DNA from: Trachelipus rathkii
Taxonomy: Eukaryota; Arthropoda; Malacostraca; Isopoda; Trachelipodidae
Length of the DNA: 25,000 nucleotides
Assembly: GCA_015478945.1 (NCBI GenBank)
Contig: JABUQX010057011.1
Location: 1 to 25,000 of the forward strand
Direction of reading: 5' to 3'
A program made the position numbers and the translations under genes. Shown here one piece after another: positions 13,771 to 21,589 of the stretch (position 1 is its first letter; each line of letters starts with the position of its first letter). The notes below the pieces were generated by a model. The model saw nothing but the letters and a program-made list of their open reading frames with translations, was not told the DNA's origin and searched no databases.

Positions 13771-13860
13771 TAGATCTATATATATATATATGATATATAT
13801 ATATATATATATATATATAAGTATATATATATAAATTATATAATATATATTATATTAATT
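13771..13860. repeat. (TA)n block
   Basis: Nearly perfect tatata run of about 50 bp plus degenerate flank. With the 12.3-13.4 kb block it brackets the 13391-13770 island. Confidence 0.9.
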
Positions 13861-14739
13861 ATCCCTATAAAAAAATTATATAAAAAAAATCACCACTTCT
13901 CCATATTTAACAAAAAACTTAACAAAATTTTAAAACAAATGCACACAGCAAAAATAATCAAACTCCTACACATCAAACAAAATTCATACCTCATTCAATG
14001 ATCTCTTGATTTGCCTAGGGATGCAATTTTTAAATCAGTTTCCAGTACATCTATAATCCAAATTCATCATCACATAACAACACGATAGAACTAAAAAGCC
14101 ACTTTACATTACATCATCATCATCTGTAGAACCATGCTCCCGTCTACACCTAGCTTTAAGTTACATTCAAATATCACAGATTTTTGAAGCTACATTGCCT
14201 TAATTCAATAAACAAAAACACAATCATTAAATAAAAATAAAACAGCCTTTACCGTCCAACTACCTCATCAACGTACACCTTTTTGACGTATCAAACTAGC
14301 ACAAAACTGCCCTCTCGATAAAATAAACAGCACTAGCAAGACTGAGGTTATGACACCACCCTAACTTTCACAAACAAAGTTGATATTAACTTTCAGCAAT
14401 TATATATATAACGACAAAATTGCAGCAATTAAATATGGTATAAGGAAATAAATATACAAGGTTAATCAAAGAAGACTGAAGGATGTAAAAGACGTGTAAG
14501 GATGATTGTAAAAGGTAAAGTTTCTTGTTATTATTTGAACTCTTTTATTAAATATCTTCATCATTTCTTGGAATTGAATAAGAACAACTCTGCTAAAATT
14601 CTTCTTCCCTTTTTTTTTTTGCCTGCTAAGCCCGACTCTTTTCACAGATTTTATGACCTAGATGCGAATCAGTGAAGCAAAGAATCATCTATTTTAACAA
14701 ATATTATTCTAAAGTTAAGCAGGAATTCGAATAGGAAAC
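13861..14739. other. Non-coding DNA, no gene seen
   Basis: A/C-leaning plus strand with scattered cacatcaaac-type words. A (TCA)n run (tcatcatcatc, about 14114-14124) follows ttacattaca. Read on the minus strand, the sequence around it could be a LINE tail with a GAT repeat, but there is no coding match to support it. Confidence 0.5.
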
Positions 14740-16275
14740 ATGAATCTCAAATTCAATTTGCAAATTTCCGTGGTCGGAAATCATAAGTTGGGTCTGAAAA
14801 TTCTCTCTTTGAACAATCTAATGCAGGTATGAAAATATTGGAAATGGATTCGAATCAAGTAAGGTAATAAGTTATGGAATCCACGAGTCTAGTAATTAAA
14901 ACTCTGAAAAATTCCTCCTTCTAATTCATAAATTTTGTTACTAATTTTTTTTGGTCAATTTATGGTTTCAGTTTTAACCAGAGATAATCTTGCAATTTAA
15001 GAAATGTGCAACTAGAAATGAACCTCTCGAAAAGTAGAAAGAATCAGTTGATAATTATTTCGAACTTTGGCATTTCTGTACAAGCCAAACGCGTACAGCA
15101 GGCTACTTCTTGAGACCTGAATTTTATGACCATTCAAGTAATTTCTAAGCATGATATTTTTCAGACTTTTAAGGAATATATGCTCATTGCGAATGAAAAT
15201 GAAAAGGTATTAAAAATTTTGGCGTTCGCAATCAATGAAGGTATCTCTGAGCTCTTGAGGTGAAAGAGATGGTTAGTGGATATACTGGAAAAAGATTAAG
15301 GTGGGCAAAGGATGAATATCACATTTGATGCAGACTTTAATGCAAAAGCTGGAGAAAGTGGAAGAGATAAGTGAAAAGGATTTTTAGACAATGTAGAGGA
15401 ATGGCTCAGAATTAAAGGTAGAGTTAATGATAAATTCTGTATGAGAAAATACATGAAAATCCATAATACGTTTTCAATCAACAAAGAAAGGCAAATTCAC
15501 ACAAAAAAAGATTAATGAGAAATACAGACAGTTGTAAAATTTTATTATAGATTCATGCAATTTCACTGGAACGAAAAGTGATCCAGAATATAAGGGTAAA
15601 ATAAAATGATACCCTTGATTCGGATCAAAAATTGATGGTTCCATATACGAAAAATGGGGGCTGAGAGGCTGCAAATATAGAATATTTAGTGTGATTAAGG
15701 TAGAAATGCTATTAAATCATAGCCAGAAACAAGAATATTTGGAAAAATCAGTATAGGTACCGAAAAATGGTTTGGGAAATGATTAAAGAAGTGAGTGAAA
15801 CAAAATAGATAAAATTTTGTGGAAAATAGGGTAATATTTGAAGAGACACTAACACCCCTACAGCTATATTCGACAGATATGGATAATTACAACTAAAAAG
15901 AAGATTGAGTAGAATCCAAAGGGCAGAGATAAAATATCTGAGTGTTATAGCTGAAAAACAAGGATGAAATAGGTTGAGAAATAAAAGACTCAGAATATAT
16001 AAATAAGAGTGAACCGTATTATAATTTTATTAACAAGATAGATTATACTAGGTTGCTATGATGAGGGCACTTGGAGAGGATGCAGGAAAATGAAAAAGTG
16101 GAGGATAGGAAAACCAAAATCGAGGAAAAAGACCTTAACATAGATGGACAGATTCTATAGAGAATTCACCGAGAAGATATTAGCTCCTTAAATGAAGAAA
16201 TAAATGATTGAGAGGGATTTTCAGGACAAGGGAAAGTGAAAATGATTCTTCTCAATGATCACTCACACCATCGGC
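14740..16275 (+). mobile_element. LINE copy A: internally deleted non-LTR retrotransposon relic
   Basis: Plus-strand fragments show an APE-type endonuclease: ADFNAKAGESGRD at 15330-15368 (GDFNAKxG expected) and MKIHNTFSINKERQIHTKK at about 15450-15510 (NTFF...R.WTW expected). The stretch around 14.78-15.29 kb resembles the earlier part of the domain only weakly. About 0.4 kb later the sequence is already at the LINE C-terminus: RIQRAEIKYLSVIAEKQ near 15.91-15.96 kb (EM.FLR.I.G expected), a degraded W-GHV.RM-like VAMMRAL near 16.05 kb, and KRP.HRWTDSI near 16.13 kb (GRPR.RW.D expected). The space between cannot hold an RT core, so most of it is deleted. It differs from B/C and probably represents another LINE clade. 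Numerous stops rule out function. The 5' limit is soft; a TA block starts right after the 3' end. Confidence 0.65.
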
Positions 16276-16282
16276 AACTGCA

Positions 16283-16412
16283 GCATTATATTATATATAT
16301 ATTATATTATATATATATGATATATATATGATATATATATAATATATAATATATATTATATTATATATTATATATATTATATTATAATAATATAATATAA
16401 TAAATAGGTAAT
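16283..16412. repeat. (TA)n block at the 3' end of LINE copy A
   Basis: TA-rich run beginning a few bases after the last recognisable part of LINE A. Copy C also ends at a TA tract, so TA-rich sites may be favoured targets, or the tail itself may have expanded. Confidence 0.85.
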
Positions 16413-17001
16413 ATATATATACTTTATTATTAATGAAAACTATAATAGTGATCATAGCAAGATTATTTTTTAGTTTGTGTCATTTTAAATTATCTAACTT
16501 CTCTCATTTCCTAACATCTAGACAATAGAAAATTACAAACGAATTTGTTTGAAAATAATACTAAAATGATAATGTTTAAAAATTGTGCTAATTCAAGTAT
16601 TATTAAAAATTGTAATTAATTTAATATTTATTTAGAAATTACCAATAATTTTAATGCCAAAATGATATGTATTTAGGTAAGCAGCATCAGTTGGAGAGAG
16701 AATCAGAATCGCACAAGCTTTCATTAATCATTATCATCCTCAAAAGCCTCTTGGTTCTCCAGAACTGTGAGTGAGGTGCGCAAAGAGCACCGGAAACAAA
16801 ACAATCTGGTACATGACTATGATCAGAATTCAAGAAGCTTTCATAATTTCATTAATAGCTATAAAATATTTCCACGAAATAAATATTTAAAAAAGGAATA
16901 AACTTTACCAAAACATACATAAACGTTTTTTGTCCTTAAATATTCGTTAATCCACCATGTATAAAATAAAACAGAAACATGTCAAGTATAAAGTAAAAAA
17001 A
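16413..17001. other. Intergenic DNA downstream of the DUF4806-like gene
   Basis: AT-rich, with a modest island at 16680-16810. Two related words, caagctttcattaatcat (about 16718) and gaagctttcataatttcatt (about 16835), suggest a small local duplication. No exon with matching phase was found here. Confidence 0.5.
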
Positions 17002-17007
17002 TTTATT
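17002..17007 (-). promoter_or_regulatory. Likely poly(A) signal AATAAA of the DUF4806-like gene
   Basis: AATAAA on the minus strand lies about 66 nt past the stop codon of the terminal exon. In such AT-rich DNA the hexamer is common by chance, so the support is its position only. Confidence 0.35.
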
Positions 17008-17072
17008 ATTTAGAGCATTTGGGAAATTATTTTGGTGATTACTTTGGTGGAGTGAAAAAAAAATATATAGAT

Positions 17073-17115
17073 TTATTTATCTTGGGTTCTCATCTTCTGT
17101 TGGTGTTTTTCTTCT
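17073..17115 (-). CDS. DUF4806-like gene, terminal exon with stop
   Basis: After the acceptor ATACTTTCAG (AG at 17117-17116), 43 nt complete the frame: the two bases carried over plus A give Glu, then EEKHQQKMRTQDK and a TAA at 17075-17073. The peptide is a short, highly charged tail. A hexamer AATAAA overlaps the stop codon, and another lies about 66 nt downstream (17007-17002 on the minus strand), the likelier poly(A) signal. The phase match over both upstream junctions is the main evidence for an exon this short. Confidence 0.45.
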
Positions 17116-20100
17116 CTGAAAGTATAAAAGGAAAGAGAAGCTTAGAAGATAATTTAAAATGTTATACATAGGAGACATTAATTAAATCAGTTCTTCATCA
17201 TTTTGACTATCACAGACTAGTTAAATATCAGGTAATTTTTTATGATCTGGCAAAACAAAACGTACAAGAAAATATATTTCAAGAACATATATCAACATTT
17301 ATTTGGAAATAAAACATTTATTATGTCATACACTGTAAATAATGATGAATAGATAAATATATTAAGTTCTTACTCCCTTTTAACAATTAAATTAATGTTT
17401 GGCTGCAAATTTGTTAAAGCAGAGCAAGGAGGTGGACCTACAGACCACTCATATATATCTTCATTCACTGTGGGCCTGTATCAGTCCCATAACTAGTGGT
17501 TGAAGAAAATTTAAATAATTTGTAATATAATATCAGGATATATTTACCTTCTACATTTCCTAACTTTTGCTTGATTTAGCCATTCTTTTAAAAAATGCCT
17601 CACCATTTCCTCAAGTTGTTTCTCGAAAAATTTTGCGTGAAGCAACTGGAAAAAAAACAGTATATACATAAATGTTTATGATCAAAAGTAAAAGTATTCT
17701 GTTTATAAAGTTTAAATATAAACTAATTTTATTTTAAAATAAAAAAATTTTTGACTTGTTAATTAAGTAGTTATATTTTCACTTATGAGAAATGAGGTTA
17801 AAGGAAAAATTAAATCAGATTAAAATAAACCATCATGGTTACAGAGCAAATTAAAAGGTGTATAAAATTTTTGAAGTTATTAAAATTTATCTTTGAATTT
17901 ATTAAAATTTCTATAATTTTAGAAAGCTTTTATAAGCACTGCAAAATAAGCACAAAAAGTGATTTTAATTTGCTATTTCACATATATATTTTTTTAAATA
18001 TACAAAAATTAAAATATAAAAATTATTTTACAAACTTCTGTGGAGATGATGGTTTTTTATAAAGGGAATGAATGACTTCCCGGTAATGAATATCAGTTCT
18101 GCACTTTATCAATAAAAGTCGACGAGCATATTAGTGTATGCAAACGTTCTTGCATCTTGCCACGAATCGATAGCAAAAATTGGTTCTGAAATTAAGGAAT
18201 TAATCAGTTAATATGTCTGAAGCTTTTTTTAAATTTGAAATGTTAAAATTCAAAACAGTTACCTAATATTAAATTTATAAATTTATATAAAAAACAAAAA
18301 ATTTTGACACGAAAATAAAATTTTATAATTCTTTCTTTCCTTTCTTTATCTACCTTTATTGTTCCGAGAGAATGGGAGTAAGGTTGCTGACGTAGCATCG
18401 AAAGAAATCAGTAGAAGAACCATGACAAAAGTCGACAAGAAATGCGCAGCCTTACGTGCCCCCTCAGTCCATTTAATTATGAAATCGTTCCGCAGTTCAG
18501 AAAATCCACCCTAAAGTCTCACGAACGATGACCCTCGACTAATGGTACGATCGTTCAATGTATAGGTTAATCAAAGCCAGGGGCATATATACCATCCCCC
18601 CTCTCACAATTCCCTTTCCTCGACCCGACATATGGCTTTGGAAAATCTCAACATTTCTTCCTGTGTAACATTCCTTAACTGACTCAATCACTTTTCTTAA
18701 TTCTACCAGCCGGTCGGTTCCAACACACTCGCCACTATACATCGCCTTAAACCAAGCCGACTATCATTCATATTCTTCCATAGTGACCAAAACCATCTCA
18801 ACAACTGTTCATTTATTCTCTATTTACCCCTTTCTTCACACAACAACTCTCAAATACGTTCATTCCCCATTTTAATCAATTCTTCTCCACACTACCCACC
18901 CCTAAGAATTGCCATCTAACACATTGAACGTTTAGACTATAAACTCTATTACAGACCATTATCTCACACTCTATACATATAACACAGTAACATCTACCTC
19001 ATGTAAGACTCTAGCACCCTCAAGACTTAGTCCTTTACATTCACCAACGATTTAATGCACCAGCCACCTTCCTATTTCACAACTTTCCTATTACAAACTC
19101 TGCATCATCCGTTTCCTTCTCATCCCAACATATAACCCTAATATTTAAACTCAGATCACTGTTCCCAGCTGCTCACATCATCTAACAATAACGTCACACG
19201 AGGATGGCCTCCCAACATAACTCTCTTCAACTTAACTGTCAAGCCTCCTTTACACACCTTCAAGCTCTACAATCTCTCAAACTCTCTTCAGATTCCAAAC
19301 TCCAAATAATCCGAATATAATAGGTAGGACCCTCCACTCATAATTATAAAATAAATATTAATGTTATACACATATAATATAAATATTTACATCTCTTTCC
19401 GATGTCTACATCTCTTAACTTTTCATTAAACTGAATAAAATTCTCTTCACTGTCAAAAGGTAGGGATTTTATCAAACAAGAAAACTCATCATCACAATTC
19501 GATGAATTCGAATTTAAATAGGTGCTCGGTTGAGCTAACAAAGAATCTACTTTCTTTTCCAATCGATTCAAAGAAGCATTCATATCAACAATCATTGAAA
19601 TTAAACTATCTGAATTTCATTTTTTTTGGTGCCGACATCTGAAAAATATATTGACGCAATTATTAAAAAATAATTTATTGAAAAATAAAATTCATCATCA
19701 GAAAATAAATGGGAAAAGAATACTATATTCTTACCTGATGTTGAAGGATGGTTAGTTACAGTATGAGCATTTAATTCAGATTTTCGATCACGTCTCTGAA
19801 CATTTGAAGCTGTGGATGAACAAGGCTGTGGAGAACGTTCTTCATTACAAGGACTATTAACACCATTTAATTCTGCCGATGGTGGAAGTGGATATGGAAT
19901 TTCTAAACTCCTTTTTTGTGAAGTTGGGGCTTCTTCATCTGATTCTCCAAGGAGAGTAAATGTGCGCCGCTTCCTTTTTCTGGATTGCATTTCTTCTTCA
20001 TCTGATTCCAAATGTGAGGTGTCCTCTGATTTCCTAAGATGTAGCCGAGCATCTGCATAGGACTCTGTAATGTTTCATTAAGAATTAGTAACAAAAATTA

Positions 20101-20665
20101 GTAAAATATAATAGCACTGACTTTGCAATACATAACATATAGCAGATTTTTATTACTTGTTATGGAACGAAAAATATCCAATTGCCAACTTAAAAATTCG
20201 CCTTAAAACTTTAAGAATGCAAAAATCTTAAATCTTTATAATGAAATATAAAATGATACACTTAGAATAAATTATTTAGTGCTCGTGTTTCAAACTGCAT
20301 TAATTATTTGTAAATAATAAAAATAACCTTTTAAATTTTTTTTTGCATTGATTAATTATTCCTTAAAGATATAATTGCAATAAATTAATAGTTACGTTAA
20401 TTTTATTCTTTCTTGAACCCTCATGTACCTTTTAATTAAAATTTGACTATTTACTCACCATATTCCTGCATAATTTCAATTGGCATGAAGCCAATCTTTC
20501 CTTCAGGCATTCACTTATTTTAAGGAGTTTGTCCTTTATCTCCTCTGAAGTCACATTTGGGTAAAAGCAAAATCTTTTGCTTTGATGCACCCACTTTAGA
20601 GCAACAATGCCGTAGCATTCATCTCGCAATAAACTTACAATAGCAAAGTTTAATCCTTGCGAGTG
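17073..20665 (-). CDS. Spliced DUF4806-like gene (whole locus, possibly degenerate)
   Basis: I infer a multi-exon gene from open frames bounded by good GT-AG signals. In transcript order the pieces are 20665-20459, 20062-19735, 19609-19391, a doubtful exon 18185-18032, then 17645-17548, 17475-17374 and 17115-17073. Order and composition match my knowledge of arthropod DUF4806-domain proteins: an aromatic N-terminal segment, a YADAR-type helix followed by acidic and Lys/Arg-rich linker, a coiled coil, an LPF...FNEKL segment that opens the DUF4806 domain, and a C-terminal helix ending WLNQAK. The family has no established biochemical role; the basic cluster suggests a nuclear protein. Phases agree without adjustment across the last three exons (2 nt + 1 nt, then 2 nt + 1 nt). 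Elsewhere frames join only with less usual acceptors or a one-base change. No in-frame ATG is visible in the first exon, so a 5' exon is missing or the gene is broken. The family call is moderate; the existence of a spliced locus is firmer. Confidence 0.6.
17374..17475 (-). CDS. DUF4806-like gene, penultimate exon
   Basis: The acceptor GATACAG|GCC (AG at 17477-17476) and donor AGGGA|GTAAGA (GT 17373-17372) enclose 102 nt. Phase fits the previous exon exactly. The peptide, PTVNEDIYEWSVGPPP then CSALTNLQPNINLIVKR, is a short acidic/aromatic stretch with a triple proline followed by a polar tail. I do not recognise a domain; it looks like a lineage-specific C-terminal extension. Two other AGs (CCACTAG upstream, CCCACAG downstream) are nearby; the upstream one leads to a TGA in phase, so the chosen site is the best supported. 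Confidence 0.5.
17548..17645 (-). CDS. DUF4806-like gene, C-terminal helix exon
   Basis: A textbook acceptor (a run of eight T then CCAG, AG at 17647-17646) leads into 98 nt, ending at AGAAG|GTAAATA (GT 17547-17546). The peptide, LLHAKFFEKQLEEMVRHFL then KEWLNQAKVRKCR, is a long amphipathic helix. Its EEMV...WLNQAK..R pattern resembles the end of the DUF4806 domain, where a variable helix precedes 'WLxxAxxR'. The exon starts in phase 0 and ends with two bases (AG) that join the G of the next exon to give Arg. It is the cleanest exon of the locus and shows that the 3' end of the gene is preserved even where the middle is not. Confidence 0.6.
18032..18185 (-). pseudogene. Candidate central exon of the DUF4806-like gene, frame broken
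   Basis: A good acceptor (TTAATTTCAG, AG at 18187-18186) and a plausible donor (AAGTTT|GTAAAA, GT 18031-18030) bracket 154 nt in the right place for the middle of the DUF4806 domain. Read from the acceptor in phase 0 the start is NQFLLSIRGKMQERLHTL. This resembles the 'hydrophobic run - iGG - amphipathic helix' core, with the first Gly replaced by Arg. That frame then meets TGA. The 3' half reads openly only in the next frame (...IHYREVIHSLYKKPSS...), which ends in phase 0 and so fits the following exon. Joined to the GTAAAT donor upstream, the junction creates a TAA codon. No single frame spans the exon, so it is either degraded, mis-sequenced by one or two bases, or not an exon. Confidence is low for the exact limits. 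Confidence 0.35.
18345..19340 (-). mobile_element. LINE copy B: 5'-truncated non-LTR retrotransposon relic
   Basis: The minus strand matches the 3' third of LINE copy C (about 23.51-24.45 kb, plus). Shared words include gaagagagtttgagag (19289-19274 here, 23574-23589 in C) and aaggtggctgg (19070-19060 here, 23789-23799 in C). The match continues through the C-terminal coding part and into the 3' UTR (aaggctg, then tgac and tgtcat, then cttctact, then caaccttactcc). It begins at the RT active-site region: the YADD box reads YSDY (19317-19306). A 67-codon open piece at 18742-18539 reads IESVKECYTGRNVEIF, equivalent to IESAKECLKERNVSLA in C. Stops and frame changes are frequent and there is no RT core, so it is inactive. 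Truncation at the 5' end is typical of LINE insertion. It lies in an intron of the DUF4806-like gene, sense to it, with an AATAAA near its 3' end (18360-18355). Confidence 0.8.
19391..19609 (-). CDS. DUF4806-like gene, coiled-coil and domain-start exon
   Basis: This 219-nt exon continues in phase after the linker exon if the acceptor is the AG at 19611-19610. The peptide has a short heptad-like helix (SLISMIVDMN, then LNRLEKKVDSLL), a Ser/Asn linker, and LIKSLPFDSEENF, then IQFNEKLRDVDIGKR. A coiled coil followed by 'LP(F/I)xxxExFxxFxxxLxD' is how the DUF4806 domain begins in homologues I know. The expected next element (a hydrophobic run, then Gly-Gly) is not encoded here, so the domain continues in a later exon. 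Donor: AGAT|GTAAAT (GT 19390-19389); an alternative in-frame donor GAT|GTAGAC lies 15 nt upstream. The next 1.2 kb is an intron that contains LINE copy B. Confidence 0.6.
19735..20062 (-). CDS. DUF4806-like gene, acidic/basic linker exon
   Basis: This 328-nt exon (109 codons plus 1 nt) ends at a good donor, TCAG|GTAAGA (GT 19734-19733). It opens SYADARLHLRKSEDTS, then an acidic patch ESDEEE (about residues 19-24), a Lys/Arg cluster RKRKRR (28-33) that looks like a nuclear localisation signal, a second acidic patch GESDEE, a proline-rich stretch PYPLPPS and a Ser/Asn-rich low-complexity tail. An acidic/basic disordered linker after a YxxAR helix is common in DUF4806 proteins. Two AGs sit side by side at its 5' edge (ACAGAG, 20066-20063). 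Only the downstream AG (exon start 20062) keeps this frame after the phase-0 upstream exon; the usual CAG would throw the frame into a peptide that soon stops. The exon is distinctly less AT-rich than its flanks, as expected for coding DNA. Confidence 0.65.
20459..20665 (-). CDS. DUF4806-like gene, 5'-most visible exon
   Basis: The open frame runs from just after a TGA at 20666-20668 to the donor ATG|GTGAGTAA (GT at 20458-20457), which is a strong splice donor. The peptide reads NFAIVSLLRDECYG, then ALKWVHQSKRFCFYPN, then EEIKDKLLKISE. This resembles the N-terminal segment of DUF4806 proteins, where a short beta-rich stretch precedes a conserved cysteine/aromatic/proline box (usually CYWP; here CFYP). 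There is no in-frame ATG. A possible acceptor is CGCAAG|GATT (exon start 20655), but the sequence upstream is a TA repeat with no pyrimidine tract. The true start must therefore lie in an unseen exon or be lost. The exon ends in phase 0. Confidence 0.55.
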
Positions 20666-20671
20666 TCATCT

Positions 20672-20782
20672 AATAATAATTATTATATAATATATTATAT
20701 ATATATATATAAAATATAATATATATAATATATAATATATATATATATATAATATATATTATATATATAATATATATAAGTG
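20672..20782. repeat. (TA)n block upstream of the first visible exon
   Basis: TA microsatellite just 5' (minus-strand sense) of the first recognisable exon. It leaves no room for a normal pyrimidine tract there and then passes into a short (GT)n run (gtgttgtgtgtgtgtt, about 20780-20795). Confidence 0.88.
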
Positions 20783-20983
20783 TTGTGTGTGTGTTGGTAT
20801 GTGAAACGTAACTTTCTGCCTGCACAATATGATAATCGGCTAATATTTTTTGCTCCAGTTGGAGCCTGGATATCTAGCCAGTAAGAGAAGTCTTCCTGTT
20901 TATAATTTTATCCTAACTTTCAAATTGCCTAAGATGCTAAATAAGATGCTTCTTAAGTTTCCTAAATTTAAGATGCTTAATGG
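20783..20983. other. Sequence 5' of the first visible exon, no gene element identified
   Basis: Mixed-composition DNA upstream (minus-strand sense) of the DUF4806-like exons. A start-codon exon or promoter could lie here, but I could not identify one. Confidence 0.4.
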
Positions 20984-21178
20984 CTAATAGAATTGGTAAA
21001 AGGTATGCTTTATTTGTAATGATAAGTACTGTATGTTATTACATGAGCTAGGAAAACTAATGAGATTGGTAATAGGTATGCTTATATTTATTTTCGTGAT
21101 AAGGTACTGCATGTTTAATGAACTTGGAAACAGGTAATATGCTGATAAGATATGCTTATAATATGAACTTGGTAATTT
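20984..21178 (+). repeat. Tandem repeat, about 73-bp unit, two and a half copies
   Basis: Copy 1 (20984-21056) begins ctaatagaattggtaaaagg, copy 2 (21057-21130) begins ctaatgagattggtaatagg, and a partial third copy follows (21131-21178, aggtaatatgctgataag). Each unit carries the order ggtaat..ggtatgctt, gataaggtactg-atgtt, then gaacttgga (gagctagga in copy 1). Copies differ by scattered substitutions and small indels, so this is an old local duplication. A shorter motif, taagatgct, occurs three times just before it (about 20932-20978). Confidence 0.75.
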
Positions 21179-21283
21179 TGCCAAGTTACCTGAATACCAT
21201 TAACTGTGAAATAGCTTATGTGTCATGAGAGACTGGAGCACTTTTTTTTCCCTTAACTTTCTCTCAATCACATTTAATTGAAA

Positions 21284-21333
21284 AAAAATATATATATATA
21301 TAATATATATATTATATATATTTATAAAAATAT

Positions 21334-21397
<64 letters not shown>

Positions 21398-21563
21398 TAT
21401 ATATATATTATGTATAATAATATATAATAAATATATATAATATATATTATAATAATATATATATATATATAATATATATTATATAATATCATATATAAAT
21501 ATATATATATAATATATAATAATATAAATTATATTATAATATATACCGTATATAATATATATA
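21284..21563. repeat. (TA)n block at the 5' side of LINE copy C
   Basis: About 280 bp of long perfect tatata runs with degenerate parts, including a run of more than 30 bp near 21360-21395. No coding potential. Confidence 0.92.
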
Positions 21564-21589
21564 TAAGAAACAAAAGAAAAGAGGAGGAA

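Noticed and set aside
15296..15674. Two minus-strand frames of 62 and 66 codons
   Set aside because: Antisense to the endonuclease remnant of LINE copy A; hydrophobic composition reflects the purine-rich opposite strand.
17835..18062. 75-codon plus-strand frame
   Set aside because: Ile/Lys/Phe-rich translation of AT-rich intronic DNA opposite the gene; no motif.
19812..20060. 82-codon plus-strand open frame
   Set aside because: It is the antisense shadow of the acidic/basic linker exon, which has better composition, splice borders and family resemblance on the minus strand.
19903..20094. 63-codon minus-strand frame starting upstream of exon B
   Set aside because: It is the alternative frame reached by the first AG of ACAGAG. 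It runs through the putative intron and stops early; the overlapping frame has the acidic and basic family features.
20984..21184. 66-codon minus-strand frame
   Set aside because: Lies within the 73-bp tandem repeat, which happens to lack stops in that frame.
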